Part shown: positions 6,403 through 14,026 of the stretch, one piece after another
Layout: every line of letters begins with the position of its first letter
How positions within the stretch are numbered: position 1 is the first letter of the stretch
Assembly (NCBI GenBank): GCA_002362625.1
Contig: DEUP01000009.1
Coordinates: 1-23,931, forward strand
DNA: 23,931 nt
From: Clostridiales bacterium UBA3259
Lineage (GTDB): Bacteria > Bacillota_A > Clostridia > Oscillospirales > Oscillospiraceae
Direction of reading: 5' to 3'
Notes under the pieces: generated by a model
Database searches by the model: none
The model's input: only the letters and a program-made list of their open reading frames with translations
What the model was told of the DNA's origin: nothing
Program-made: the position numbers and the translations under genes

Positions 6403-6771
6403 ATGGAACTCACAAAAAGCGAAATGGAAATCATGGATGTGCTTTGGGGAGCCGATAAGCCCTTGTCTCGGGCGGATCTGCTGAGCAGGTCGGAGGAAAA
6501 GACCTGGAAGGACAGCTCGGTGCATATCCTTTTGAATAGCTTGCTGCAAAAGGGCGCTATTACCGAAGCGGGGCTTGTCCGCCGCAGCAAGACGTACGGC
6601 AGAGTTTTTGCTCCTACCATGACAAGGGAAGAGTATTTTGCCATGACGATATTCAGTCATCGGCATAAGCCGGACATTGTTGGATTGATTGCTGCCCTTC
6701 TTCAGCGGGAGGATATCACCCCTGAGCAGCGGGCGCAGATCGCGGAGCTGACCCAAGGCGCGGAAAAGTAA
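6403..6771 (+). CDS. BlaI/MecI/CopY-family winged-helix repressor
   Basis: The 122-residue protein has the family start, MELTKSEMEIMDVLW, and a winged-helix domain with the recognition region around TWKDSSVHILLNSLLQKGAI; the C-terminal half (ALLQREDITPEQRAQIAEL) would be the dimerisation arm. BlaI/MecI proteins are dimeric repressors cleaved by a partner membrane metalloprotease (BlaR/MecR type) or, in CopY, released by copper. No such partner and no beta-lactamase are in the window, so the inducer is unknown. A GTG at 6397 is in frame, but AGGAGG is one base before it and seven before the ATG at 6403, which decides the start. The gene is a single-gene unit with its own promoter and terminator. 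Confidence 0.88.
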   Translation: MELTKSEMEIMDVLWGADKPLSRADLLSRSEEKTWKDSSVHILLNSLLQKGAITEAGLVRRSKTYGRVFAPTMTREEYFAMTIFSHRHKPDIVGLIAALLQREDITPEQRAQIAELTQGAEK

Positions 6772-6779
6772 AGAATACG

Positions 6780-6812
6780 AGAGGCTGCCAAAACGCAGCC
6801 TCTTCTTTTATT
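6780..6812 (+). terminator. Terminator after the BlaI-like gene
   Basis: AGAGGCTGC (6780-6788) pairs perfectly with GCAGCCTCT (6795-6803), 6-base loop, then TCTTTTATT. It starts nine bases after the stop codon. Textbook rho-independent form. Confidence 0.88.
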
Positions 6813-6872
6813 CGCCTTTTGTTGAAAATGCTAAAGTTACAGTTGAATTATGTACATATTTGCAATACGAAG

Positions 6873-6901
6873 TTGACAGAAGGGGCGTTTTGTTGTATAG
6901 T
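6873..6901 (+). promoter_or_regulatory. SigA-type promoter for the hexapeptide-glmM operon
   Basis: TTGACA (6873-6878), a 17-base spacer and TATAGT (6896-6901) precede the gene by about 45 bases. The -35 box is perfect and the -10 has five of six matches. Confidence 0.8.
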
Positions 6902-6945
6902 TAACCCGTTGATTTTTCATTTTCAAGGGATTCGGAGGCATCTTT

Positions 6946-7602
6946 ATGGTAAGCATTAGGTCACTGTATGATCTTTCCCATACTATGGCAGGGGAATATC
7001 TTGGCGCGTTTCAGTATCCCTGGGAGGCGCTGGGCGGAATCAAGGGCTTGATCCTGAAGCTGGGGGAGAGCTTGGGAGAGGATTACCGGCAGCTCGCCCC
7101 CCAGGTTTGGGTGCATGAGACGGCGGTGATTGCCCCTACGGCGTATTTGGGCGCGCCCTGCATCATCGGCCCGGGAACGGAGGTGCGGCACTGCGCCTTC
7201 ATTCGGGGCAGCGCTCTGGTTGGCGGAAACTGCGTGGTTGGAAACTCTGTGGAGCTGAAAAATGTGATCCTCTTCGATAATGTCCAGGTTCCCCACTATA
7301 ATTATGTGGGCGACAGCATTCTGGGCTACAAGTCCCACATGGGCGCGGGAAGTCTGACCTCCAATGTGAAGTCCGACAAAACCCTGGTGGTGGTGAAGGA
7401 CGGCGGGGAGGCCATTCCCACGGGACTGAAGAAGTTCGGCGCCATGCTGGGAGATTTCGTGGAGGTGGGCTGCAACAGCGTGCTCAATCCCGGCACGGTG
7501 ATCGGCCCCCATTGCAGCATCTATCCCACCAGCTGCGTCCGGGGCGTGGTTCCGGCAAACAGCATTTGGAAGACCGGCGGCGTGATCGTGAAAAAGGTCT
7601 GA
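6946..7602 (+). CDS. Stand-alone GlmU-like left-handed beta-helix acetyltransferase domain
   Basis: The 218-residue cytoplasmic protein has hexapeptide repeats from about residue 57 to 205 (VIAPTAYLGAPCIIGPGTEV and onward), the trimeric left-handed beta-helix fold of acyltransferases. The stretch VPHYNYVGDSILG followed by MGAGSLTSN matches the acetyltransferase half of the archaeal-type GlmU (sugar-1-phosphate nucleotidylyltransferase/acetyltransferase). His117, Tyr120 and Asn140 match residues I recall as important in that family. The N-terminal nucleotidyltransferase domain is absent; only a short helical segment precedes the helix. GGAGG lies seven bases before the ATG. glmM begins 21 bases downstream, so acetylation of glucosamine 1-phosphate for UDP-GlcNAc synthesis is the likely role. 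The exact substrate is inference; another hexapeptide acyltransferase is possible. Confidence 0.82.
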   Translation: MVSIRSLYDLSHTMAGEYLGAFQYPWEALGGIKGLILKLGESLGEDYRQLAPQVWVHETAVIAPTAYLGAPCIIGPGTEVRHCAFIRGSALVGGNCVVGNSVELKNVILFDNVQVPHYNYVGDSILGYKSHMGAGSLTSNVKSDKTLVVVKDGGEAIPTGLKKFGAMLGDFVEVGCNSVLNPGTVIGPHCSIYPTSCVRGVVPANSIWKTGGVIVKKV

Positions 7603-7623
7603 TTTTGAAAGGAGCAGCATTTT

Positions 7624-9009
7624 ATGGGTAAATATTTTGGAACAGACGGCTTCCGGGGAGAGGCCAACTGCAATTTGACGGCGGATCACGCCTACAAGGT
7701 TGGCCGGTTCCTGGGCTGGTATTATAACCAGCTGGCCCGCCGCAGCGGCTCTGACGGCCCGGCCCGGATCGTTATTGGCAAGGACACCCGCCGCAGCAGC
7801 TATATGTTTGAGTACAGCTTGGTAGGCGGTCTGGTGGCCTCGGGGGCGGACGCCTATCTGCTTCATGTTACCACCACCCCTTCCGTTGCCTACGTGGCGC
7901 GCACCGAGGGCTTTGACTGCGGCATCATGATTTCCGCCAGCCACAACCCCTACTATGACAACGGCATCAAGCTGATCAACGGCTACGGGGAAAAGATGGA
8001 CGAGAGCGTTATTTCTCTGGTAGAGGCCTATCTGGACGGGGAACTGGAAGCCTTTGGCCGGAAGTGGGAGGAGCTGCCTCTGGCAAAGCGGGACATGATC
8101 GGCCGGACGGTAGACCATGTGGCAGGCCGGAACCGGTATGTGGGCTATCTGATCTCCCTGGGCATGTACTCCTTCAAGGGTATGAAGGTGGGGCTGGACT
8201 GCGCCAACGGCTCCTCCTGGAACATTGCCAAGTCCGTATTTGACGCCCTGGGCGCCAAGACCTATCTGATTAACGCCGACCCGGACGGCTACAACATCAA
8301 CAAGGACGCCGGCTCTACCCACATTGAGGTGCTCCAGCGTTATGTGCTGGACAATCATCTGGACGTGGGCTTTGCCTATGACGGCGACGCTGACCGGTGC
8401 CTGTGCGTGGACGAGAAGGGCAGCGTGGTCACCGGTGACCATATTCTCTACATCTATGGCAAGTACATGAAGGAACGTGGCAAGCTCCTGGGCAATACGG
8501 TGGTTACCACGGTTATGAGCAACTTCGGCCTCTACAAGGCCTTTGACGAGCTGGGCATCGACTACGCCAAGACCAAGGTGGGCGACAAGTATGTCTACGA
8601 GTACATGATGCAAAACGGCTGCCGCATCGGCGGCGAGCAGAGCGGCCACATTATTTTCTCCAAATACGCCTCCACCGGCGACGGCATTCTGACCTCCCTG
8701 AAGATCATGGAGGTAATTATGGCCCGGAAGAAGACCCTGAGCCAGCTGTGCGAGGGCTTCACCTTCTATCCCCAGGTGCTGAAAAACGTCCGGGTGGCGG
8801 ATAAGGCGGCGGCTCAGGCGGACGTGGACGTCCAGGCGGCGGTTTCTCAGGTTGCCGCCAAGCTGGGAGACACCGGGCGGATCCTGGTTCGGGAGTCCGG
8901 CACGGAGCCTGTGATCCGGGTGATGGTTGAGGCGGAGAATCACGATACCTGTCAGGAGAATGTGGACTTTGTGGTGGATGTGATCCGCCGGAAGGGCCAC
9001 TGCGTGTAA
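7624..9009 (+). CDS. glmM: Phosphoglucosamine mutase
   Basis: GlmM converts glucosamine 6-phosphate to glucosamine 1-phosphate in UDP-GlcNAc synthesis for peptidoglycan. The 461-residue protein shows every signature of the alpha-D-phosphohexomutase family: GKYFGTDGFRG at the start; the phosphoserine loop ISASHNPYYDNGIK (phosphoserine Ser106); the magnesium site DGDADR at 253-258; the sugar loop GEQSGH at 337-342; and the phosphate loop RESGTEPVIRV from 423. The length is slightly above the usual 445-450. AAGGAG lies nine bases before the ATG. It directly follows the GlmU-like acetyltransferase, so the two probably catalyse consecutive steps. Transcription ends at the 14-bp hairpin 33 bases past the stop. 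Confidence 0.95.
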   Translation: MGKYFGTDGFRGEANCNLTADHAYKVGRFLGWYYNQLARRSGSDGPARIVIGKDTRRSSYMFEYSLVGGLVASGADAYLLHVTTTPSVAYVARTEGFDCGIMISASHNPYYDNGIKLINGYGEKMDESVISLVEAYLDGELEAFGRKWEELPLAKRDMIGRTVDHVAGRNRYVGYLISLGMYSFKGMKVGLDCANGSSWNIAKSVFDALGAKTYLINADPDGYNINKDAGSTHIEVLQRYVLDNHLDVGFAYDGDADRCLCVDEKGSVVTGDHILYIYGKYMKERGKLLGNTVVTTVMSNFGLYKAFDELGIDYAKTKVGDKYVYEYMMQNGCRIGGEQSGHIIFSKYASTGDGILTSLKIMEVIMARKKTLSQLCEGFTFYPQVLKNVRVADKAAAQADVDVQAAVSQVAAKLGDTGRILVRESGTEPVIRVMVEAENHDTCQENVDFVVDVIRRKGHCV

Positions 9010-9041
9010 GGCTTCACAGAACCCAAATTCCATAATGTGCG

Positions 9042-9073
9042 AAAACCCCTTCTGCTGTGGCAGAAGGGGTTTT
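9042..9073. terminator. Bidirectional terminator between glmM and yebC
   Basis: AAAACCCCTTCTGC (9042-9055) pairs perfectly with GCAGAAGGGGTTTT (9060-9073) around a 4-base loop. The A and T runs at the ends of the stem let it work on both strands, fitting the convergent glmM (plus) and yebC (minus) genes. Confidence 0.9.
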
Positions 9074-9132
9074 GTTGCGGCAGAAGGAAGGGATGTTTGG
9101 ATGGAATCAAAAAACCTTGAGGTGTGCGGCGC

Positions 9133-9870
9133 TTAGTCCTGATCCCAGTTGTGCCAGACGTTCTGCACATCGTCGTCATCGTCCATGATGTCCAGCAGCT
9201 TCTCCATGAGGGAGATCTGCTCCTCGTTTTCCAGCTTCTGATAGTTTTGGGGAACCATCTCGATCTGGGCGGAGACGAAGGTGTACTTCTTGGCCGCCAG
9301 AGCGTCCGCTACGGCGTTGAAATCGTCAGGGTCGGTGTAGATGGTGAACACGTCGCCGTCGGCCTCAAAGTCGTCAGCGCCGCAGTCCATGGCGTCCATC
9401 ATGACGGTATCCTCGTCCAGCTCCTCTTCCTCATTGTCGATGACCAGAACGCCCTTCTTGTCGAAGGACCAGCTGACGCAGCCGGTGGCGCCCAGGTTGC
9501 CGCCGAACTTGTCGAAGTGGTGGCGCATGGAGCCTGCGGTACGGTTGCGGTTGTCGGTCATGGTCTCCACAATCACGGCCACGCCGCCGGGGCCGTAGCC
9601 CTCGTAGGTGATGGTCTCGTAGTTGTCGGCACCGCCGGCGCCGGAGGCCTTTTCCAGGCAGCGCTTGATGTTGTCGTTGGGCATGTTGGCAGCCTTGGCC
9701 TTGGTGATGACGGTGGCGAGCCTGGAGTTGTTGGCGGGGTCAATGATGCCGCCGCCCTCCTTCACTGCCACGATCAGCTCTTTCGCGATCTTGGTGAAAG
9801 CGGCAGCCCGCTTGGCGTCCTGTGCGCCCTTGGTCTTCTGAATGTTATGCCATTTGGAATGTCCGGACAT
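9133..9870 (-). CDS. yebC: YebC/PmpR (TACO1) family protein
   Basis: The 245-residue protein opens with the invariant MSGHSKWHNIQKTKGAQDAKR and has KAKAANMPNDNIKRCLEKA and YEGYGPGGVAVIVETMTDNRNRT, all diagnostic of the family. YebC proteins were described as DNA-binding regulators. Recent work on the wider family points to a translation role, relieving ribosome stalling on difficult codons such as proline runs; I give both because the sequence cannot separate them. The length is normal and the C-terminus is acidic. AAAGGA lies ten bases before the ATG. The gene is monocistronic: the promoter at 10064-10092 gives a long leader of nearly 190 bases with two strong inverted repeats, and the bidirectional terminator lies 59 bases beyond the stop. 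Confidence 0.95.
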   Translation of the reverse strand: MSGHSKWHNIQKTKGAQDAKRAAAFTKIAKELIVAVKEGGGIIDPANNSRLATVITKAKAANMPNDNIKRCLEKASGAGGADNYETITYEGYGPGGVAVIVETMTDNRNRTAGSMRHHFDKFGGNLGATGCVSWSFDKKGVLVIDNEEEELDEDTVMMDAMDCGADDFEADGDVFTIYTDPDDFNAVADALAAKKYTFVSAQIEMVPQNYQKLENEEQISLMEKLLDIMDDDDDVQNVWHNWDQD

Positions 9871-9907
9871 GGTATCTCTATCCTTTCTGGAATGAATTGA
9901 TTAAATT

Positions 9908-9959
9908 TCCATGCGCGTTCTGGGCACCACGGTATCGGAAAGCAGGTCGTGCGCATGGA
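9908..9959 (-). repeat. 9-bp inverted repeat closing a 34-base loop in the yebC leader
   Basis: TCCATGCGC (9908-9916) is the exact reverse complement of GCGCATGGA (9951-9959). It lies in the untranslated leader of yebC, 38 bases upstream of the ATG. In RNA it would close a 34-base internal region with little further perfect pairing, an outline like a small structured RNA domain. No known riboswitch class was recognised. Confidence 0.5.
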
Positions 9960-10021
9960 CATTTATTATGCATCGGCATCGGTTGCCCTGTAAAGGGCGA
10001 GACGCCGGCATTTAGAATCAT

Positions 10022-10052
10022 TTTACTATGAATGCGAAGCCTTCATAGTAAA
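10022..10052 (-). repeat. 11-bp hairpin at the start of the yebC transcript
   Basis: TTTACTATGAA (10022-10032) and TTCATAGTAAA (10042-10052) form a perfect stem with a 9-base loop. It begins about a dozen bases after the -10 box of the yebC promoter, so it would be the first structure of the mRNA. It may stabilise the 5' end or be an operator dyad. Confidence 0.5.
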
Positions 10053-10063
10053 TCAGCCCATCT

Positions 10064-10092
10064 ATTTTAGCAGATTCTCTTTAGAAAATCAA
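10064..10092 (-). promoter_or_regulatory. SigA-type promoter for yebC
   Basis: On the minus strand TTGATT (10092-10087), a 17-base spacer and TAAAAT (10069-10064). It is the best promoter-like match in the 262-base spacer upstream of yebC and predicts a leader of roughly 190 bases. Confidence 0.65.
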
Positions 10093-10132
10093 TACAAAAA
10101 GGGGACTTTTCCGTCTTTTTCTGCGGACATTC

Positions 10133-11815
10133 CTATGAGAGCGGAAGGATATTCAGATCCTGGGTGATGGTCTCGATTTCGGAAAGGGGGACGCCGGTAT
10201 CCGTGACGCGGTTCAAGGGGTCTAGGAAGTCAGTGGTTCGGCTGCCCTTTGGGACACACAGGGTATTGCTCCAATAGCCTTCAACTGCTCGGAAGGTGAC
10301 AAGACAGTAATCCTGGTAATTCCGGAAATAGTCCAGCAGAAAATCCCGGCGCCTTGGGAAATAGCCGGTAAAAAGATCATAATATTCCGAAAGAGAGGTA
10401 GGATCGTGGGAAATCACATCGCGGGAAAAAGGCGGGGACGTTTTCCAGCGCCGGAGGTCGCAATCCCAGGAGCGTCCTATTTCCCCAATGTCCTGAAGCA
10501 TATGGGAGGACAGCTTCTCCAGAAATTCATCGGTAAAATATGTCTCAATGGTATTACACACACGCTCCCGAAACCCATCCCAGTTAAGAAGAAGGGCATA
10601 CCAGGAATCTCCCCAATAGTCCCGATATACCATCATGCTGTGATCCTGATTGGGGCCGAAGAGGGAGCCGGTGTTCCCCATAGAAAGATCAAAGTCCCAG
10701 GGGAGCATGGTGTAGAGCACATTCTCCCGGTCAATAAAATAATATTGGCTGGGTCCGGTCATGTCAATATTACAGAGAAATTCCTCGAAAACGTACATGA
10801 GGGCGAAGGAGTCGAGATCGATCAAGGCTTCGCATCGTTCCCAGTCCTGGCCGGTCAGCGCCTCTTCCATGGTGGATATGGTATTGCGCAGATGCTCATT
10901 GTCTCCATAATACGGCTTCATGGGATGGGCGAGAACGGTGGAATAAACAGAGTCAGGGCCGTCGTAGGAGCCGACAAGCTCAAATACATTCGAAATATGA
11001 TCCTCCTCAATGTGCCTGGTATACTCCTGCTTGGTGACAATGCCGTATAGCCCCATATATTCTCCATTAATAAAGAGGTTGATATAGGTATAGGATGAGG
11101 CATAGCGCAGCCCCAGTTCCTTGCCGGTATAGTAGCCAAGAGAATTGCGAAGCTTGCTTTCATCGGAAAAATTTGCCAGCAGACACAGCTTGGTGACCTC
11201 TTTGTAAGGACCATAGGAGACAGGGGAGGAAAAGCTCAGATTATAGGGGCGCTTGGACTGACCGAGGCCGTCGGCGCCGTCCCATGTACCATGGCCTCTG
11301 CCGGAGAGGGTGGCGTATTTTCGAAGCATGACATTCCCCTGGGCATCCAAAATCGTTGCCTGGGCGGAAACCTTATTCAGCTTGCTCTCGTGCACCTGCT
11401 CCAGCATATCCGTTTGCCCCTGAAGGAAGAGACTGGGCAGCTGATCGCACTGCCATAGAGACAGAACATAGGCCTCTCCACCGTGGGTCAGCTCCAGATC
11501 ACACACCGACGCTGGGGAATCCGTTTCGCCCTGGGTTTTCTCCCGCAGAGAAAAGGGCAGGGACCGCATGGTAACGGGATTCGTGACCGACAAATCGGAA
11601 GGAGCGGTACAGGCTGGCAGAAAGAGAAAATAGGCGTCCTCCGCTTTATCGTAATAAGGGGTGAGGCTGATATTGTGGGTCTTATCCCAGAATTGCAGCT
11701 GCGTCAGGGGAATTTCCTGGGCGCGGGTATGGAGCAGGCCAATGCCATAGGCAAGAATCCCCAGCAGGCAGGCAAAAATCAGAAGGATGGGAATATACAG
11801 CTTCCATTTTCCCAT
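10133..11815 (-). CDS. CotH-family atypical protein kinase, membrane-anchored
   Basis: The 560-residue protein has one N-terminal membrane helix (about 7-27) and an extracytoplasmic CotH domain. Visible CotH motifs are RGHGTW at 173-178, QSKRPYNLSF near 186-195, KLCLLANFSDESKLRN at 209-224, GLYGIVTKQEY at 255-265 and the metal-binding LPWDFDLSMGN at 371-381. CotH proteins are atypical kinases; the Bacillus member phosphorylates spore coat proteins. The protein here is anchored outside the membrane. Two ATGs are in frame (11821 and 11815); GAGG is two bases before the first and eight before the second, so I chose 11815. The DUF4956 gene ends ten bases upstream, and a VTC-type polymerase precedes that. 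Substrates are unknown; only a weak terminator-like stem follows the stop. Confidence 0.9.
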   Translation of the reverse strand: MGKWKLYIPILLIFACLLGILAYGIGLLHTRAQEIPLTQLQFWDKTHNISLTPYYDKAEDAYFLFLPACTAPSDLSVTNPVTMRSLPFSLREKTQGETDSPASVCDLELTHGGEAYVLSLWQCDQLPSLFLQGQTDMLEQVHESKLNKVSAQATILDAQGNVMLRKYATLSGRGHGTWDGADGLGQSKRPYNLSFSSPVSYGPYKEVTKLCLLANFSDESKLRNSLGYYTGKELGLRYASSYTYINLFINGEYMGLYGIVTKQEYTRHIEEDHISNVFELVGSYDGPDSVYSTVLAHPMKPYYGDNEHLRNTISTMEEALTGQDWERCEALIDLDSFALMYVFEEFLCNIDMTGPSQYYFIDRENVLYTMLPWDFDLSMGNTGSLFGPNQDHSMMVYRDYWGDSWYALLLNWDGFRERVCNTIETYFTDEFLEKLSSHMLQDIGEIGRSWDCDLRRWKTSPPFSRDVISHDPTSLSEYYDLFTGYFPRRRDFLLDYFRNYQDYCLVTFRAVEGYWSNTLCVPKGSRTTDFLDPLNRVTDTGVPLSEIETITQDLNILPLS

Positions 11816-11825
11816 GGTCATGTCC

Positions 11826-12494
11826 TCAGAAGGTCACTTCCCCGTCATGGGTCAGAGAGGACACGGCGCTTACCCCGGGAATTTCCGTCAGGGCGTCAAT
11901 GCAGGAGCGCTCGTCCTCGCTGGAAAATTCAATGACCAGATTCAGGCTGCCTCCGGAAATGACCTTGGATTTGACGGTATAATGCTTGCAATGGGCCTTC
12001 ACGGCATCCAGTATCGGGTCTTCACAGTCCTTCCTTTCCGCGGAAACTGTGAGGATTTTCATGGGCTTGACTTTGGGCAGAAAGTCCAGGACAAACAGAC
12101 CAATGGAAATTCCCACCGCCAGCATGGCGGCGAGAATGGGCATACCGGCACCGCAGATGATGCCCTCGGCAATGGCCCAGAACAGGAACACCAGATCCAT
12201 GGGATCCTTGATGGCGGTGCGGTAGCGGACGATGGACAATGCACCCACCATGCCCAGGGACAGCACGATATTGCTGGAAATGGCAATGATGATGGCGGCG
12301 ATGATGACGGTCAGCACCCAAAGGGACAGGTTAAAGCTTTTGTTATAGAAGCTTCTCCGGGTGACGACACGGTAGATCAGGAAGATGTAGAAGCCGAAGG
12401 CAGCGGCCATAAGCAGGTACAGGGCCGCGGTGGTGTGGCTTATGGAAGAAAGCTCATTAAGGAAGCTGGACTTGAAGATGTCTTTGAAGTGCAT
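11826..12494 (-). CDS. DUF4956 integral membrane protein
   Basis: The 222-residue protein starts at 12494 and overlaps the end of the VTC gene by 55 bases. Membrane helices lie at about 22-44, 57-80 and 104-137. The conserved DUF4956 core, MVGALSIVRYRTAIKDPMDLVFLFWAI (split here as 82-91 and 92-108), sits at the second helix and the loop beyond it. A soluble C-terminal domain (about 146-222) is alpha/beta and ACT-like in length. AAGGAG is eleven bases before the ATG, which is long, but the in-frame extension to 12554 has no ribosome site and would enlarge the overlap. Function is unknown. DUF4956 proteins recur with VTC-domain and CotH proteins, and this position between them suggests a shared membrane complex (inference). 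Confidence 0.85.
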   Translation of the reverse strand: MHFKDIFKSSFLNELSSISHTTAALYLLMAAAFGFYIFLIYRVVTRRSFYNKSFNLSLWVLTVIIAAIIIAISSNIVLSLGMVGALSIVRYRTAIKDPMDLVFLFWAIAEGIICGAGMPILAAMLAVGISIGLFVLDFLPKVKPMKILTVSAERKDCEDPILDAVKAHCKHYTVKSKVISGGSLNLVIEFSSEDERSCIDALTEIPGVSAVSSLTHDGEVTF

Positions 12495-13204
12495 AAGTAA
12501 TAAGGCTCCTTTTCGATTTTTCTGCATAGGTAGAATTTGGAAAAGCTGCTCCATTGGAGGGATTCCAGCATAAGGGCTCGGTAGAGAAAGTCAGGAAGCA
12601 GCTGATCCCACTTGACTTCCAAAATGTGCTGCCCTGTGGGAAGGATAGGCCGCAGGGGAAGGGTCTTCTCAAAAAAGCCCTGACATTGGGTGGAGGCGGA
12701 GATATTCAGATCCAATGTCGCCCGGACATTGCCTGTGGGGAAGATGTATGGGATTCGGTCATATTCCACAACGACCACCGGCTTTAAGCTCCGGGTACGC
12801 ATTTGCAGCAGAAGCTTTTGCAGCAGAGAGGGATAGCGGTGATCCTCCGGCAGAGGCGCGCCCGTCAGAAGGATATCGCATTGCTCCCGGGTGAGGGGAC
12901 AGGAGAATTTCAGGCATTTCCCCTGCTGTTTTCGTTTCAGCTCCAGGGTAATCCGGCTGTCGCTGTGATTGTAGATACGGATCCGGAACTTTTCCCGGGG
13001 ATCGGTGCCGTTTTCGTTTTCCAGGTAGCAGGAATCATAGCGGTCATCAAAGTATACCGATCGGATGTTATAGAACCCGGCGTATGGCCCTGTTTGGGGC
13101 ACATGGGGATCAGGCAGCATAACCGCCCCGGCTCGGCTTTTCAGAATTGCCATCTGGGCGGCGCTGATTTGGTATTTGTATTCGTTTCGGAAAACGCGCT
13201 CCAT
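12440..13204 (-). CDS. VTC-domain polyphosphate polymerase-like protein
   Basis: The 254-residue cytoplasmic protein matches the VTC domain, the tunnel-fold catalytic unit that in yeast Vtc4 makes polyphosphate from ATP. Residues lining such a tunnel are present: Arg6 and Lys10 (FRNEYKY), Arg48 (NIRSVYFDD), Arg74 and Arg76 (KFRIRIYN), Glu88 and Lys90 (LELKRK), Arg150 (EYDRIPY), Glu197 and Lys199 (LEVKWD) and Lys223 (SKFYL). No SPX domain or membrane helices are present, unlike the eukaryotic proteins. AGGAGG lies six bases before the ATG. It starts 27 bases after the NIF3-like gene and overlaps the DUF4956 gene by 55 bases, which suggests translational coupling. Whether the product is polyphosphate is inferred from the family. 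Confidence 0.87.
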   Translation of the reverse strand: MERVFRNEYKYQISAAQMAILKSRAGAVMLPDPHVPQTGPYAGFYNIRSVYFDDRYDSCYLENENGTDPREKFRIRIYNHSDSRITLELKRKQQGKCLKFSCPLTREQCDILLTGAPLPEDHRYPSLLQKLLLQMRTRSLKPVVVVEYDRIPYIFPTGNVRATLDLNISASTQCQGFFEKTLPLRPILPTGQHILEVKWDQLLPDFLYRALMLESLQWSSFSKFYLCRKIEKEPYYLCTSKTSSSPASLMSFLP

Positions 13205-13231
13205 AGTTCACCTCCTGCGGAAAGGAATCCA

Positions 13232-14026
13232 TTAAAAGAATTTCATGGGATCCTGGTGCCTCGTTGAGAACACCACTTCCGTATCCGGAAAGGCCGCCTG
13301 AAGCAGGTCGGCCATTACCGTCATGGAGGGGTTTTCCGTGTGGAAGTGTCCGGCGTCAATGAGGTTCATGCCCAGATCCAGGGCGTCCCGGAACTGGTTG
13401 TACTTCACATCGGCGGTGACAAGGGTGTCGCACCCGGCATTCAGGGCATCCCTCAGCTCGCTGCCGCAGGAGCCGCCGCCCACCGCCACATGGTGGACAA
13501 GCCCGCTGCCGGACACATACCGCAGGCCGTCACAGGCCAGCGCTTCCTTTACATAGGCCAGGAATTCAGGCAGGGGCTGCTCTTTGACCACACCCCGGCG
13601 AAGCAGGCCCCATTCCCGTCCCTGTTCGTCTGCGCCCTGGGGGTCGATGACCCGAACCTGAGAAAGACCCAGCCGGGCGGCGAGAATGTCGTTGACGCCG
13701 CCGGGAGTCTGATCCCAGTTGGTGTGCGCGTTGATGGCGGCAACGTCATGGGCGATCAGGGTCATAAGATTGCGGCCGGTTTCGGTGCCGTCGGTTACCG
13801 CCTTCAGACCGTCGCCGAAGATCAGAGAGTGGTGAGTGACCAGAAGATCGGCGTTTCCGGCAACGGCTTCCTCCACAACATCCCGGAAGGGATCCAGGGC
13901 TACCAGTATTTTCTTTACTTCCTTCTCCCGCCGTCCGCAGAGCAGGCCGCAGTTGTCCCAGTCTTCCTGCATATAGGGCGGGGCAATGGTATTGAGGTAC
14001 CGCAAAATATCTGCCACAGTTGTCAT
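13232..14026 (-). CDS. NIF3/YqfO-like dinuclear metal-centre protein
   Basis: The 264-residue protein belongs to the NIF3 family, cytoplasmic hexamers with a two-metal site and a debated function (related enzymes include a GTP cyclohydrolase I type). Likely metal ligands are His65-His66 (THHSLIF), His101 and Asp105 (AHTNWD), and His227 and Glu231 (DAGHFHTENPS). The in-frame GTG at 14041 is excluded because GGAGG overlaps it; the same GGAGG is eight bases before the ATG at 14026. That ATG overlaps the trmK stop by four bases (ATGA), a translational-coupling arrangement. The trmK-nif3 pair is conserved across Firmicutes (yqfN-yqfO in Bacillus). The short 264-residue form lacks the central PII-like insert of the longer members. 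Confidence 0.92.
   Translation of the reverse strand: MTTVADILRYLNTIAPPYMQEDWDNCGLLCGRREKEVKKILVALDPFRDVVEEAVAGNADLLVTHHSLIFGDGLKAVTDGTETGRNLMTLIAHDVAAINAHTNWDQTPGGVNDILAARLGLSQVRVIDPQGADEQGREWGLLRRGVVKEQPLPEFLAYVKEALACDGLRYVSGSGLVHHVAVGGGSCGSELRDALNAGCDTLVTADVKYNQFRDALDLGMNLIDAGHFHTENPSMTVMADLLQAAFPDTEVVFSTRHQDPMKFF

Noticed and set aside
6961..9033. 690-codon minus-strand open frame opposite glmM
   Set aside because: It is the antisense of the hexapeptide and glmM genes, which carry full family motifs; it is a codon-bias shadow.
10133..11821. CotH start at the first ATG (11821)
   Set aside because: GAGG would be only two bases away; the ATG at 11815 has an eight-base spacing. Difference is two residues only.
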